A stretch of 64,000 bases of DNA from positions 1 to 64,000 of the forward strand of contig NZ_JAGMUK010000003.1 in the NCBI RefSeq assembly GCF_019049245.1. Reading direction: 5' to 3'. A program made the position numbers and the translations under genes. Source of the stretch: Streptomyces sp. AC555_RSS877 (GTDB lineage Bacteria; Actinomycetota; Actinomycetes; Streptomycetales; Streptomycetaceae). Below the pieces are notes generated by a model, which searched no databases, was not told the origin of the DNA, and saw only the letters and a program-made list of their open reading frames with translations. Numbering within the stretch: the first letter of the stretch is position 1; every line of letters starts with the position of its first letter. Of this stretch, positions 57,511 to 64,000 are shown piece by piece.

Positions 57511-59190
57511 ATGGACGCTCCGACCACCACGTCGGCCGACAACGGCACTTCCGGCGGCGGGAGCGGCTGGTTCACGCCGCACAAACAGCCGGAGACCCCT
57601 CCTGGCGGCGAACAGGAGAGCGCCGACGGCCGTCGCCTGGCAGCGATGCGCCCGGTGGGCAGGACCGCGACAGGGACCGGCACGGCCCCACCGACGCCGG
57701 ACGCCGCGCCGCCCGCCGTGACAACCGGCGGAGCACCGCCGCCCCCCGAGATCACGGACGACACACCGCCCACAGCGACGGCAGCCGGCGCGCCCCCTCC
57801 AGGGGAGGCAGCCGACGCCCCGCCCGCCACCGTGAATGACCCAGCGTCCGGCTCAGCCCACGCTGTCCCGGCCGCCGACGCATCCGGAAGGCCGGGCGCG
57901 ATACAGGCCCCCGAGATATCGCCCTCGATATCGGCCCTCAGTCCGACCAGCGTCCCAGCTCCGCCCTCTCAAACCCCGGTCGCCCGTTCCTCCCTCCTCA
58001 CCCAGGCAGCGCCCGCCCAAGCCCCGTCGGTCGAACAGCGCGTGCCCGCCCAGCGCTCCGCCCCCCAGCAGGACGCCTCCCCGGACGCCGTTCTCATCCG
58101 CCGGACCATGGCCGAGGTCGGTCCCGTGGCCGACAAGGTCACCTCGTACTTCTACGCGCTGCTCTTCGTACGCCACCCGGATCTGCGGTCGCTGTTCCCG
58201 GCCGCGATGGACACCCAGCGGGACCGCCTGCTCACGGCGCTGCTCACCGCGGCCGAGCACATCGACAACACCGAGGTCCTGGTCGAGTACCTGCAGAACC
58301 TCGGCCGAGGCCACCGCAAGTACGGCACGCGGGCCGAGCACTACCCGGCTGTCGGCGAGTGCCTGATCGGCGCCCTGAGCAAGTACGCCGCCGGGATCTG
58401 GAACCCCGAGCTGGAGGCTGCCTGGGTCCGGGCGTACACGACGATCTCGCAGGTCATGATCGACGCGGCGGCGGCGGACGAACTACGCGCCCCGGCCTGG
58501 TGGTACGCGGAAGTCGTGGCGCACGATCTCAGAACGCCGGACGTCGCGGTGGTCACCGTCCGCCCGGATCAGCCCTACCCCTTCCTCGCCGGTCAGTACA
58601 CGAGCGTGGAGACACCCTGGTGGCCGCGGATCTGGCGGCACTACTCCTTCGCTTCCGCGCCCCGCTCGGACGGTCTGCTGTCGTTCCACGTGAAGGCCGT
58701 CCCCGCGGGCTGGGTCTCCAACGCCCTGGTGCACCGCGCCCGGCCGGGCGACATCATCCGGCTCGGCCCGCCCGCCGGCTCGATGACCGTCGACCACACC
58801 ACCGACAGCGGACTGCTCTGTCTGGGCGGAGGGACCGGCATAGCGCCCATCAAGGCACTCGTGGAGGACGTCGCCGAGCACGGCGAACGGCGCCCGGTCG
58901 AGGTGTTCTACGGCGCCCGGACCGATCACGACCTCTACGACATCGACACCATGCTCCGGCTCCAGCAGAGCCACCCCTGGCTCTCGGTCCGCGCGGTCAT
59001 CGATCAGCAGGCGCATCTCCAGCTTCCGGACGCCATACGCGAGTATGGCCCGTGGAACGAGTACGACGCCTATCTCTCCGGCCCGCCCGGAATGATCCGC
59101 AGTGGCGTGGACGCGCTCAGGGACGTAGGTATCCCGTCGGCACGCATACGCCACGACTCGGTGGAGGAGCTCGTCACCGTCGCCCAGTGA
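57511..59190 (+). CDS. flavohemoglobin-like protein: globin + FAD/NAD reductase
   Basis: From ATG 57511 (MDAPTTTSADNGTSGGGSGW) the product is about 559 aa. A longer start at 57325 is possible. Residues 1-190 are disordered and rich in Pro, Ala and Thr. The globin domain follows (ADKVTSYFYALLFVRHPDLR with the B10 Tyr, and LGRGHRKYGTRAEHYPAVGE with the proximal His). The FAD domain has IWRHYSFASAPR (R-x-Y-S), and the NAD domain GGGTGIAPIKAL and YLSGPPGMI. Flavohemoglobins oxidise nitric oxide to nitrate. The long N-terminal region is atypical for that family. Confidence 0.9.
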   Translation: MDAPTTTSADNGTSGGGSGWFTPHKQPETPPGGEQESADGRRLAAMRPVGRTATGTGTAPPTPDAAPPAVTTGGAPPPPEITDDTPPTATAAGAPPPGEAADAPPATVNDPASGSAHAVPAADASGRPGAIQAPEISPSISALSPTSVPAPPSQTPVARSSLLTQAAPAQAPSVEQRVPAQRSAPQQDASPDAVLIRRTMAEVGPVADKVTSYFYALLFVRHPDLRSLFPAAMDTQRDRLLTALLTAAEHIDNTEVLVEYLQNLGRGHRKYGTRAEHYPAVGECLIGALSKYAAGIWNPELEAAWVRAYTTISQVMIDAAAADELRAPAWWYAEVVAHDLRTPDVAVVTVRPDQPYPFLAGQYTSVETPWWPRIWRHYSFASAPRSDGLLSFHVKAVPAGWVSNALVHRARPGDIIRLGPPAGSMTVDHTTDSGLLCLGGGTGIAPIKALVEDVAEHGERRPVEVFYGARTDHDLYDIDTMLRLQQSHPWLSVRAVIDQQAHLQLPDAIREYGPWNEYDAYLSGPPGMIRSGVDALRDVGIPSARIRHDSVEELVTVAQ

Positions 59191-59204
59191 TCCGGCGTCG
59201 GACG

Positions 59205-59687
59205 TCAGCCGAGGTCCGGGGCGTGCATGGCGCGTACGCCCTCGATGTTGCCGTCGAGGTAGTGCCGCAGCGACAGCGGTACGAGGTGGACGGAGGCGAT
59301 CCCGACGCGGGTGAACGGCACCCGCACGATCTCGTACTCGCCGATGGGCTCGTCCACCTCGGGACCGTGCCGCAGGGACGGGTCCATGGACTCCAGATGG
59401 CAGACGAAGAAGTGCTGCACCTTCACGCCGGTCGCGCCGGCGTCCGCGCCGATGTGTTCGACGGTGTCGACGAAGCAGGGCACCACATCGGTGATCTTGG
59501 CGCCGAGTTCCTCGTACACCTCGCGGTGCAGGGCGTCGACGACGGTCGTGTCGTCCGGCTCGACCCCACCGCCGGGCGTGAGCCAGTAGGGATCCATGCC
59601 GGGTTTGGTGCGCTTGATCAAGATCAGGTCGTCACCGTCCAGCAGAACGGCACGGGCGGTGCGCTTGACCACGGGTCGGACGGTCAT
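59205..59687 (-). CDS. NUDIX hydrolase
   Basis: The 160-aa protein has a NUDIX box GVEPDDTTVVDALHREVYEE followed by LGA. The metal-binding REVYEEL part is intact, while the usual first Glu of the GX5E element appears to be Thr. The start is MTVRPVVKRTARAVLLDGDD. Such enzymes cleave nucleoside diphosphates linked to another group. The substrate is unknown. It faces the flavohemoglobin gene convergently. Confidence 0.87.
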   Translation of the reverse strand: MTVRPVVKRTARAVLLDGDDLILIKRTKPGMDPYWLTPGGGVEPDDTTVVDALHREVYEELGAKITDVVPCFVDTVEHIGADAGATGVKVQHFFVCHLESMDPSLRHGPEVDEPIGEYEIVRVPFTRVGIASVHLVPLSLRHYLDGNIEGVRAMHAPDLG

Positions 59688-59708
59688 GGGAGAAATGTGG
59701 CCCCCCTG

Positions 59709-59722
59709 GTTCCACGTGAAAC
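59709..59722. other. parS: near-parS site (GTTCCACGTGAAAC)
   Basis: One mismatch from the consensus (T to C at position 4), upstream of the NUDIX gene in an intergenic position. Confidence 0.65.
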
Positions 59723-59774
59723 ATCGCGAAGGCCATCGAATGGTCTCACCGCGTGACCAGCTGAAATGCGAGCC

Positions 59775-60860
59775 TCAGCACCAGTCGCCGGCCGCCCGCA
59801 GCAGCCACTCATGAGCCCGCGCGATGTGCGGCATCGCCAGGGTGCCCGTGCGGACCACCAGGAAGTACGTCCGCAGGGGCGGAACTGCCGGATCGTGCAG
59901 CGCGACGATCTTCCCGCGCTCGAGGGCGGAGGCGCACAGATAGCGGGGCAGCACCGCGAGCCCGGCGCCTGCCACCGTGCATGCGAGAACCGCGCGCAGG
60001 TCGGGAACGATCACGGTTCCCGGGGCGGCCGGGAGGGAGTCGAAGACCGAAGCCCAGTAGCGGGACACGAAGGGCAGCGACTCGTGCACCTCCACCACCG
60101 GGACGTCCTCCAGCGCGGGTGCCGACCTGGCCACGGAGGCGGATTCCGACGCCCGCCTTCCCGTGGACCCGGAGGGGTTCTCCGACGCCCGCCTTCCCCT
60201 GGTCCCGGAGGGGTTCTCCGACGCCCGCCTTCCCCTGGTCCCGGAGACGTTCTCCAACGCCCGTCTCCCCTTGGCCGAGGTGACGTTCTCCAGGACCCGC
60301 GCCCCTTTGCGGCGTGGTTTCCCGGAGCCGAGCTGCTCGGCCCAGTGCGGGGCGGCGACCAGGACGTGCTCCTCGTCGCAGAGCGCAGTCGCCGTGAGCA
60401 GGGCGCCGCGTGGGCGGGCCGGGCAGATGGCCAGATCATGATGTCCGGCGGCCAGCCCTTCCAGAACCTCCTCGGTGTTGCCGAAGGAAGCACGCAGGGC
60501 GAAACCCTGGCCGTCCTCGCCGGTCAGCAGGGTGAGCGCGGGCAGCGCCCGCTCGGCGGTGAACTCGGGCGGGCCTGCGAGGTGCAGTGTCCGTAAGGAC
60601 GAATCGTCGTCGAGCCCGGTCTCGGCGATCTCCACCAGGGCATCGAGATGCGGGGCCGCCTTGTGGGCGAGCTCGTCGCCGATGGTCGTAGGTGTCACGC
60701 CCCGGGCCTGCCGCAGGAACAGGGGCCGCCCCAGCTGTCGCTCCAGGGTGCGGATCTGCGAGGTGACGGCCGGCTGCGACAGGCCGAGCAGCGCGGCCGC
60801 GCGAGTGAAGGAACCGGCCCGGTGCACCGTCACAAAGGTGCGCAGCAAGGCCAGATCCAT
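59775..60860 (-). CDS. LysR family regulator with repeat-expanded effector domain
   Basis: The 361-aa protein starts at ATG 60860 (MDLALLRTFVTVHRAGSFTR). The N-terminal winged helix includes AAALLGLSQPAVTSQIRTLE and RQLGRPLFLRQARGVTPT. The effector domain is interrupted around residues 190-238 by a 12-aa repeat (S-G-T-R-G-R-R-A-S-E-N-P) present about four times. It resumes with VPVVEVHESLPFVSRYWASV and ends AHEWLLRAAGDWC. It is divergent from the small gap before 61089, so its target may be a neighbour. LysR proteins usually bind small co-inducers. Confidence 0.9.
   Translation of the reverse strand: MDLALLRTFVTVHRAGSFTRAAALLGLSQPAVTSQIRTLERQLGRPLFLRQARGVTPTTIGDELAHKAAPHLDALVEIAETGLDDDSSLRTLHLAGPPEFTAERALPALTLLTGEDGQGFALRASFGNTEEVLEGLAAGHHDLAICPARPRGALLTATALCDEEHVLVAAPHWAEQLGSGKPRRKGARVLENVTSAKGRRALENVSGTRGRRASENPSGTRGRRASENPSGSTGRRASESASVARSAPALEDVPVVEVHESLPFVSRYWASVFDSLPAAPGTVIVPDLRAVLACTVAGAGLAVLPRYLCASALERGKIVALHDPAVPPLRTYFLVVRTGTLAMPHIARAHEWLLRAAGDWC
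60148..60291. repeat. 36-bp tandem repeat (4 units) inside the LysR gene
   Basis: Units start at 60148, 60184, 60220 and 60256 with consensus beginning GACGCCCGCCTTCCCCTGGT. Units 1-3 differ at 1-3 positions and unit 4 is more diverged. Each encodes the 12-aa repeat in the LysR effector domain, and the period preserves the frame. Confidence 0.92.
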
Positions 60861-61088
60861 GGCGACGCCTCCTCTTCCCTGCCCTTCTCTCGGCCCCGAG
60901 GCAGGGCCCAACTATAAATATGTCGATAGGTCTCTGTCGCTACTGTGATTGGACACTGACACAGAGTCAACTAGCCTTGTTCGCGCGGTTCTTCGCGCGC
61001 AGAACCGGGACGGTCCGAGCCACGAGGGGGGAGGCTCGGACCGTCCGTCGTACGTGGCCGCACTCTGCCCAGAGCGGGCGCGAGGGCG

Positions 61089-62243
61089 TCACCGGGACGA
61101 TTCGTCCAGCGCGCGCAGCACATCCGACACCAGGTCCTCGGGGTCCTCCGCACCCACCGAGAAGCGAATGAAACCGTCCGGCACGGCATCTCCGCCCCAG
61201 CGCCCGCGGCGTTCGGCCGTCGAGCGCACCCCACCGAAGCTGGTCGCGTCGTCGACGAGCCGCAGTGCGTCGAGAAAACGGTCGGCACGCGCGCGCGTGG
61301 GCAGCGTGAAGGAGACCACGCATCCGAAGCGCCGCATCTGCTGCGAGGCGACCTTGCGGGAGGGGTCGCCGGGCAGGCCGGGATAGCGCAGCCCGGTCAC
61401 CTCGGGGTGCTCCCGCAGCGCCTCCGCAAGAGTCAGGGCAGTCGCGTTCTGCCTGTCGACCCGCAGCTGAAGCGTGGCGATCGAACGGTGGGCGAGCCAG
61501 GCCTCCATGGGCCCCGCGATCGCCCCGACGATCTTCCGCCAGCGCCGTACGGCGGCCATGGCCTCGGCGTCGCGGCCGGCGACGTATCCCAGCAGGACGT
61601 CCCCATGCCCGGTGAGCTGCTTGGTGCCGCTGGCCACGGAGAAGTCGGCACCGAGTTCCAGCGGACGCTGCCCGAGAGGTGTCGCGAGCGTGTTGTCGAC
61701 CGCGACCAGGGCGCCACGCGCGTGTGCCGCCTCGGCGAGCCGCCGTACGTCGCACACATCGAGCCCGGGGTTCGACGGCGTCTCGATCCACAACAGCTTC
61801 GCGCCGTCGAGGACGTCCAGCTGGGCGTCGTCGCCGGTAGGCGCGGTGCGCACCTCGATGCCGTACGCCTCCAGCTGGGTGCGCACCAGGGGCAGCGCCT
61901 GGTAGCCGTCGCTGGGCATGACGACCGCGTCGCCGGCCCGCAGCTGCGAGAAGAGCACCGAGGAGATGGCGGCCATGCCGGAGGCGAACACGAGCGTCTC
62001 GGCGTCGTCCTGCCCGGGCGCCTCCAGCTCACCGATGGCGCGCTCCAGCAGGGTCCAGGTCGGGTTGTCGTCGCGGCCGTAGCCGTACGGACCCGTCACC
62101 TCGCCCGGCAGATGGAAGTGGGCGGCGAACACCGGACCGGGCAGGGTCGGCTCGTGCTTGACCGGCTCGGGCAGCCCTGCCCGCACCGCGCGCGTGCCGT
62201 CACCGCTGTCCACCGGAAGTCCCTGCCCGCTCGTAGCGCTCAT
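61089..62243 (-). CDS. cystathionine gamma-lyase family PLP enzyme
   Basis: The 384-aa protein belongs to the Cys/Met metabolism PLP family. Marks are the substrate region GYGRDDNPTWTLLERAIGEL, ETLVFASGMAAISSVLFSQL, the cofactor Asp in LVAVDNTLATPLGQRPLELG, and the PLP Lys in SVASGTKQLTGHGD. Family members cleave cystathionine to cysteine or form C-S bonds. The exact reaction (gamma-lyase rather than beta-lyase or gamma-synthase) is not fixed by sequence alone. Its start overlaps the end of the phosphatase gene by four bases, so they form an operon. Confidence 0.88.
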   Translation of the reverse strand: MSATSGQGLPVDSGDGTRAVRAGLPEPVKHEPTLPGPVFAAHFHLPGEVTGPYGYGRDDNPTWTLLERAIGELEAPGQDDAETLVFASGMAAISSVLFSQLRAGDAVVMPSDGYQALPLVRTQLEAYGIEVRTAPTGDDAQLDVLDGAKLLWIETPSNPGLDVCDVRRLAEAAHARGALVAVDNTLATPLGQRPLELGADFSVASGTKQLTGHGDVLLGYVAGRDAEAMAAVRRWRKIVGAIAGPMEAWLAHRSIATLQLRVDRQNATALTLAEALREHPEVTGLRYPGLPGDPSRKVASQQMRRFGCVVSFTLPTRARADRFLDALRLVDDATSFGGVRSTAERRGRWGGDAVPDGFIRFSVGAEDPEDLVSDVLRALDESSR

Positions 62244-62731
62244 GCCACTCGTCCCTCCACGTCCTCGCGTACGGCGGCGAGCAGACCCTCACTCGCCGCC
62301 TCCACCATCTCAAGGCACTCCTCGAAGCCGTCCAGGCCCCCGTAGTACGGGTCCGGTACGTCGAGGTCGCCGCCCGCAGTGGGGTCGTAGGAGCGCAGCA
62401 GCCGGACCTTCTCCGCGTCCTGCGAGGTGGGTGCGAGGCGGCGCAGGGCCTTGAGGTGACCGACGTCAAGGGCGATGACGAGGTCGAGGCGGGCGAACCA
62501 TGACGGCTGGAACTGGCGGGCCGTGTGAGCACCGTCATAGCCGCTGTTTTCGAGGACGGTGACCGTGCGCGGGTCGGCACCGTCCCCCTCGTGCCAGCCG
62601 CCCGTTCCGGCGCTGTCGACCTCCACCAGGCCGTCGAGGCCGGCCTCCCGGATACGGGCGCGGAAGACGGATTCGGCCATCGGGGAACGACAGATGTTGC
62701 CGGTGCAGACGAAGCAGACCCGGTAGGTCAT
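62240..62731 (-). CDS. low molecular weight protein-tyrosine-phosphatase
   Basis: The 163-aa enzyme hydrolyses phosphotyrosine on proteins. The P-loop is C9-x5-R15 followed by Ser (VCFVCTGNICRSPMAESVFR), and the general acid Asp is in VPDPYYGGLDGFEECLEMVE. It matches the class of S. coelicolor PtpA, which lies in the same region of that chromosome, although I cannot check orthology. Its stop codon region overlaps the PLP enzyme start. Confidence 0.93.
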   Translation of the reverse strand: MTYRVCFVCTGNICRSPMAESVFRARIREAGLDGLVEVDSAGTGGWHEGDGADPRTVTVLENSGYDGAHTARQFQPSWFARLDLVIALDVGHLKALRRLAPTSQDAEKVRLLRSYDPTAGGDLDVPDPYYGGLDGFEECLEMVEAASEGLLAAVREDVEGRVA

Positions 62732-62738
62732 GGTGTGC

Positions 62739-63116
62739 TCAGTCCTCGTCGGGCAGGACGACGTGGAGCGCCCAGGACACGATCGAGATGATCAGGCCGC
62801 CCAGGACGGCGGTCCAGAAGCCCTCGACGTGGAAGCTCAGGTCGAACTTGTCGGCGAGCCAGGAGGTCAGCAGCAGCATCAGGGCGTTGACCACCAGGGT
62901 GATCAGGCCGAGGGTCAGGATGAACAGCGGGAAGGTGAGAACCTTCACGATGGGCTTGACCAGGAAGTTCACCAGCCCGAAGACCAGGGCGACGAGTATG
63001 AGCGTCCAGACCTTCTTGCCGGTGCTGTCGCCGGTGAGGGTGATCTTGTCGAGCAGCCATACGGCGACCGCCAGGGCGCCCGCGTTGGCGATCGTCTTGA
63101 CTACGAAATTCTTCAT
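62739..63116 (-). CDS. phage-holin-family membrane protein
   Basis: The 125-aa protein has four hydrophobic segments (MKNFVVKTIANAGALAVAVW, VWTLILVALVFGLVNFLVKP, ILTLGLITLVVNALMLLLTS, FWTAVLGGLIISIVSWALHV) and the pattern of holin-like superfamily IV proteins. This group is widely chromosomal and not a sign of a prophage. It lies 8 bases after no gene on its strand and is divergent from the cupin gene. The function is unknown. Confidence 0.87.
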   Translation of the reverse strand: MKNFVVKTIANAGALAVAVWLLDKITLTGDSTGKKVWTLILVALVFGLVNFLVKPIVKVLTFPLFILTLGLITLVVNALMLLLTSWLADKFDLSFHVEGFWTAVLGGLIISIVSWALHVVLPDED

Positions 63117-63174
63117 GTGTCTGATCGTGACAGACGAGATCGATTACGAGTACGGGCGAGGGCGGACAAAGTCG

Positions 63175-63492
63175 ATGAAGGCATTCCGGTTGGACGAACT
63201 GGAGACGGAGCGTGCCGCCAACGACGGCGCCTACCTGCAGTTCCTGCGGGAGCGGAACATGTCGGTCGGCCTGTACGCGCTCGACGCGGGCGCGCACGAC
63301 CCACAGCAGCCGCACAACCAGGACGAGGTCTACTTCGTCGTGAGTGGTCGCGCCGCGATCACCGTGGGCATGGAGACCACCCAGGTGGCGCGCGGCAGTG
63401 TCGTGTACGTACCGGCCGGTGTAGCGCACAAGTTCCACCACATCAGCGAGGACCTGAGGGTGATGGTGGTCTTCTCTCCGCCCGAGAGCTGA
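63175..63492 (+). CDS. cupin domain protein
   Basis: The 105-aa protein starts at ATG 63175 (MKAFRLDELETERAANDGAY), with GGGCGGA upstream. It has the two cupin motifs: HDPQQPHNQDEVYFVVSGRA (H...H-x3-E-type) and GSVVYVPAGVAHKFHHISED with a terminal His. These likely bind a divalent metal. Cupins include dioxygenases and sugar-binding proteins, and this one cannot be assigned further. Confidence 0.88.
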   Translation: MKAFRLDELETERAANDGAYLQFLRERNMSVGLYALDAGAHDPQQPHNQDEVYFVVSGRAAITVGMETTQVARGSVVYVPAGVAHKFHHISEDLRVMVVFSPPES

Positions 63493-63638
63493 GCTGCGAC
63501 CTCGGGGTTCCCTAGGGGATCAGTCAGGGGCGGACAAGGGATGCGAGGCCCCGCTGGGACCCCTCCCGGCCCTAGCATCGAGTGCAGGACGTCAGAAGAT
63601 CCGGCAGCACAAGTGCCGGGCACAGAGAGGTTGGGGCG

Positions 63639-63851
63639 ATGCGAGAGATCTTCATGGGACTGCCGTGGTGGGTGAAGTGGGTCGCGGTGCCGGTCATCGC
63701 CCTGGTCGTGTTCGGCGGGCTGATAGCGAGCGTCGTGGGTTTCGTCATCGGCCTGCTCTTCAAGTTGCTGGTCTTCGTGGCTCTGGTCGGCGGACTGATC
63801 TACGTCGTACGGAAGTTCACGACGAGCTCCTCGTCCCGCAGCGACTGGTGA
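63639..63851 (+). CDS. DUF5326 small membrane protein
   Basis: The 70-aa protein starts at ATG 63639 (MREIFMGLPWWVKWVAVPVI), with GAGAGGTTGGGG upstream. Two hydrophobic segments follow (ALVVFGGLIASVVGFVIGLL, KLLVFVALVGGLIYVVRKFT) and a Ser-rich tail ending RSDW. It is the Streptomyces DUF5326 family. The function is unknown to me. Confidence 0.87.
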   Translation: MREIFMGLPWWVKWVAVPVIALVVFGGLIASVVGFVIGLLFKLLVFVALVGGLIYVVRKFTTSSSSRSDW

Positions 63852-64000
63852 GCCGTCAACTCGGGGCAACCGGCGGTCGGTAACAGGAATCACCGGTTCC
63901 CTCGGGGGAGGGAAGTTTCCCGGCGAGGCGGTCTGCGAGCGGTGACGGACGATTAGAGTCCGGAACTCGACGCGGGGCGACGACCCCGCGAGCGGCGTAC
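63852..64000. other. non-coding window edge
   Basis: No gene is visible in the last 149 bases. A 7-bp hairpin (CGCGGGG / CCCCGCG) with a 6-base loop lies at 63971-63990. Confidence 0.5.

Noticed and set aside
58684..58699. GTTCCACGTGAAGG in the flavohemoglobin gene as a parS
   Set aside because: Three mismatches from the consensus; it is simply codons for F-H-V-K.
62739..63116. Prophage holin gene as evidence of a phage
   Set aside because: This holin-like family is common as a chromosomal membrane protein, and no other phage genes are nearby.

Overview
This window is the replication-origin region of a Streptomyces chromosome, or that of a very close relative. The evidence is the high GC content, GTG starts, the order rpmH-dnaA-oriC-dnaN-gnd-recF-DUF721-gyrB-gyrA, the 14-bp actinobacterial parS palindrome, a zinc-finger anti-sigma/SigM/MurJ block, a sigma-R-type trxBA promoter and several small actinobacterial families (DLW-39, DUF3566, DUF5326).

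Layout. Positions 1-5000: accessory edge with a secreted protein, DLW-39, a small secreted protein, a mycothiol-dependent isomerase-like enzyme, a frameshifted tyrosine-integrase remnant next to tRNA-Ile, and a DUF3566 membrane protein. Positions 5000-17000: replication block on the minus strand (gyrA, gyrB, DUF721, recF, gnd, dnaN, oriC, dnaA). oriC (about 14290-14830) carries at least sixteen DnaA-box-like 9-mers on both strands, followed by five 21-22 bp tandem repeats and the dnaA terminator. Positions 17300-23300: the plus-strand block rpmH, rnpA, yidD, yidC, jag, rsmG, parA, parB. Positions 23400-39000: an acetyltransferase, trxBA, an envelope-stress operon (DUF6049, murJ, pseudokinase, sigM, anti-sigma), a CCA-adding enzyme, an MFS permease, inositol-phosphate synthase and PadR. 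Positions 39000-46500: cell-wall genes (class A PBP, GT87-type glycosyltransferase, alanine-racemase-like protein, FemX). Positions 46700-52000: rpsF-ssb-rpsR-rplI, a MATE transporter and dnaB. Positions 52000-64000: accessory metabolism (serine beta-lactamase-like enzyme, GNAT proteins, MFS, HAD phosphatase, flavohemoglobin-like protein, NUDIX, LysR, cystathionine gamma-lyase family, low-Mr tyrosine phosphatase, small membrane proteins, cupin).

How it fits together. Genes flanking oriC mostly point away from it, so they are co-directional with replication. Thirteen parS or near-parS sites lie to the right of dnaA and none to its left. Several sit in intergenic terminators and three lie inside coding sequence. 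DnaA boxes also occur outside oriC: in the dnaA promoter, upstream of parA (including one perfect TTGTCCACA) and in a cluster upstream of dnaB. This suggests DnaA-level coupling of initiation, segregation and helicase supply.

I did not find a clearly new multi-gene system. The least ordinary signals are the DnaA-box clusters outside oriC, the tandem repeat beside oriC, parS sites encoding a recurrent V-S-R-E-T peptide, a 36-bp minisatellite inside a LysR effector domain, and the integrase relic at tRNA-Ile.
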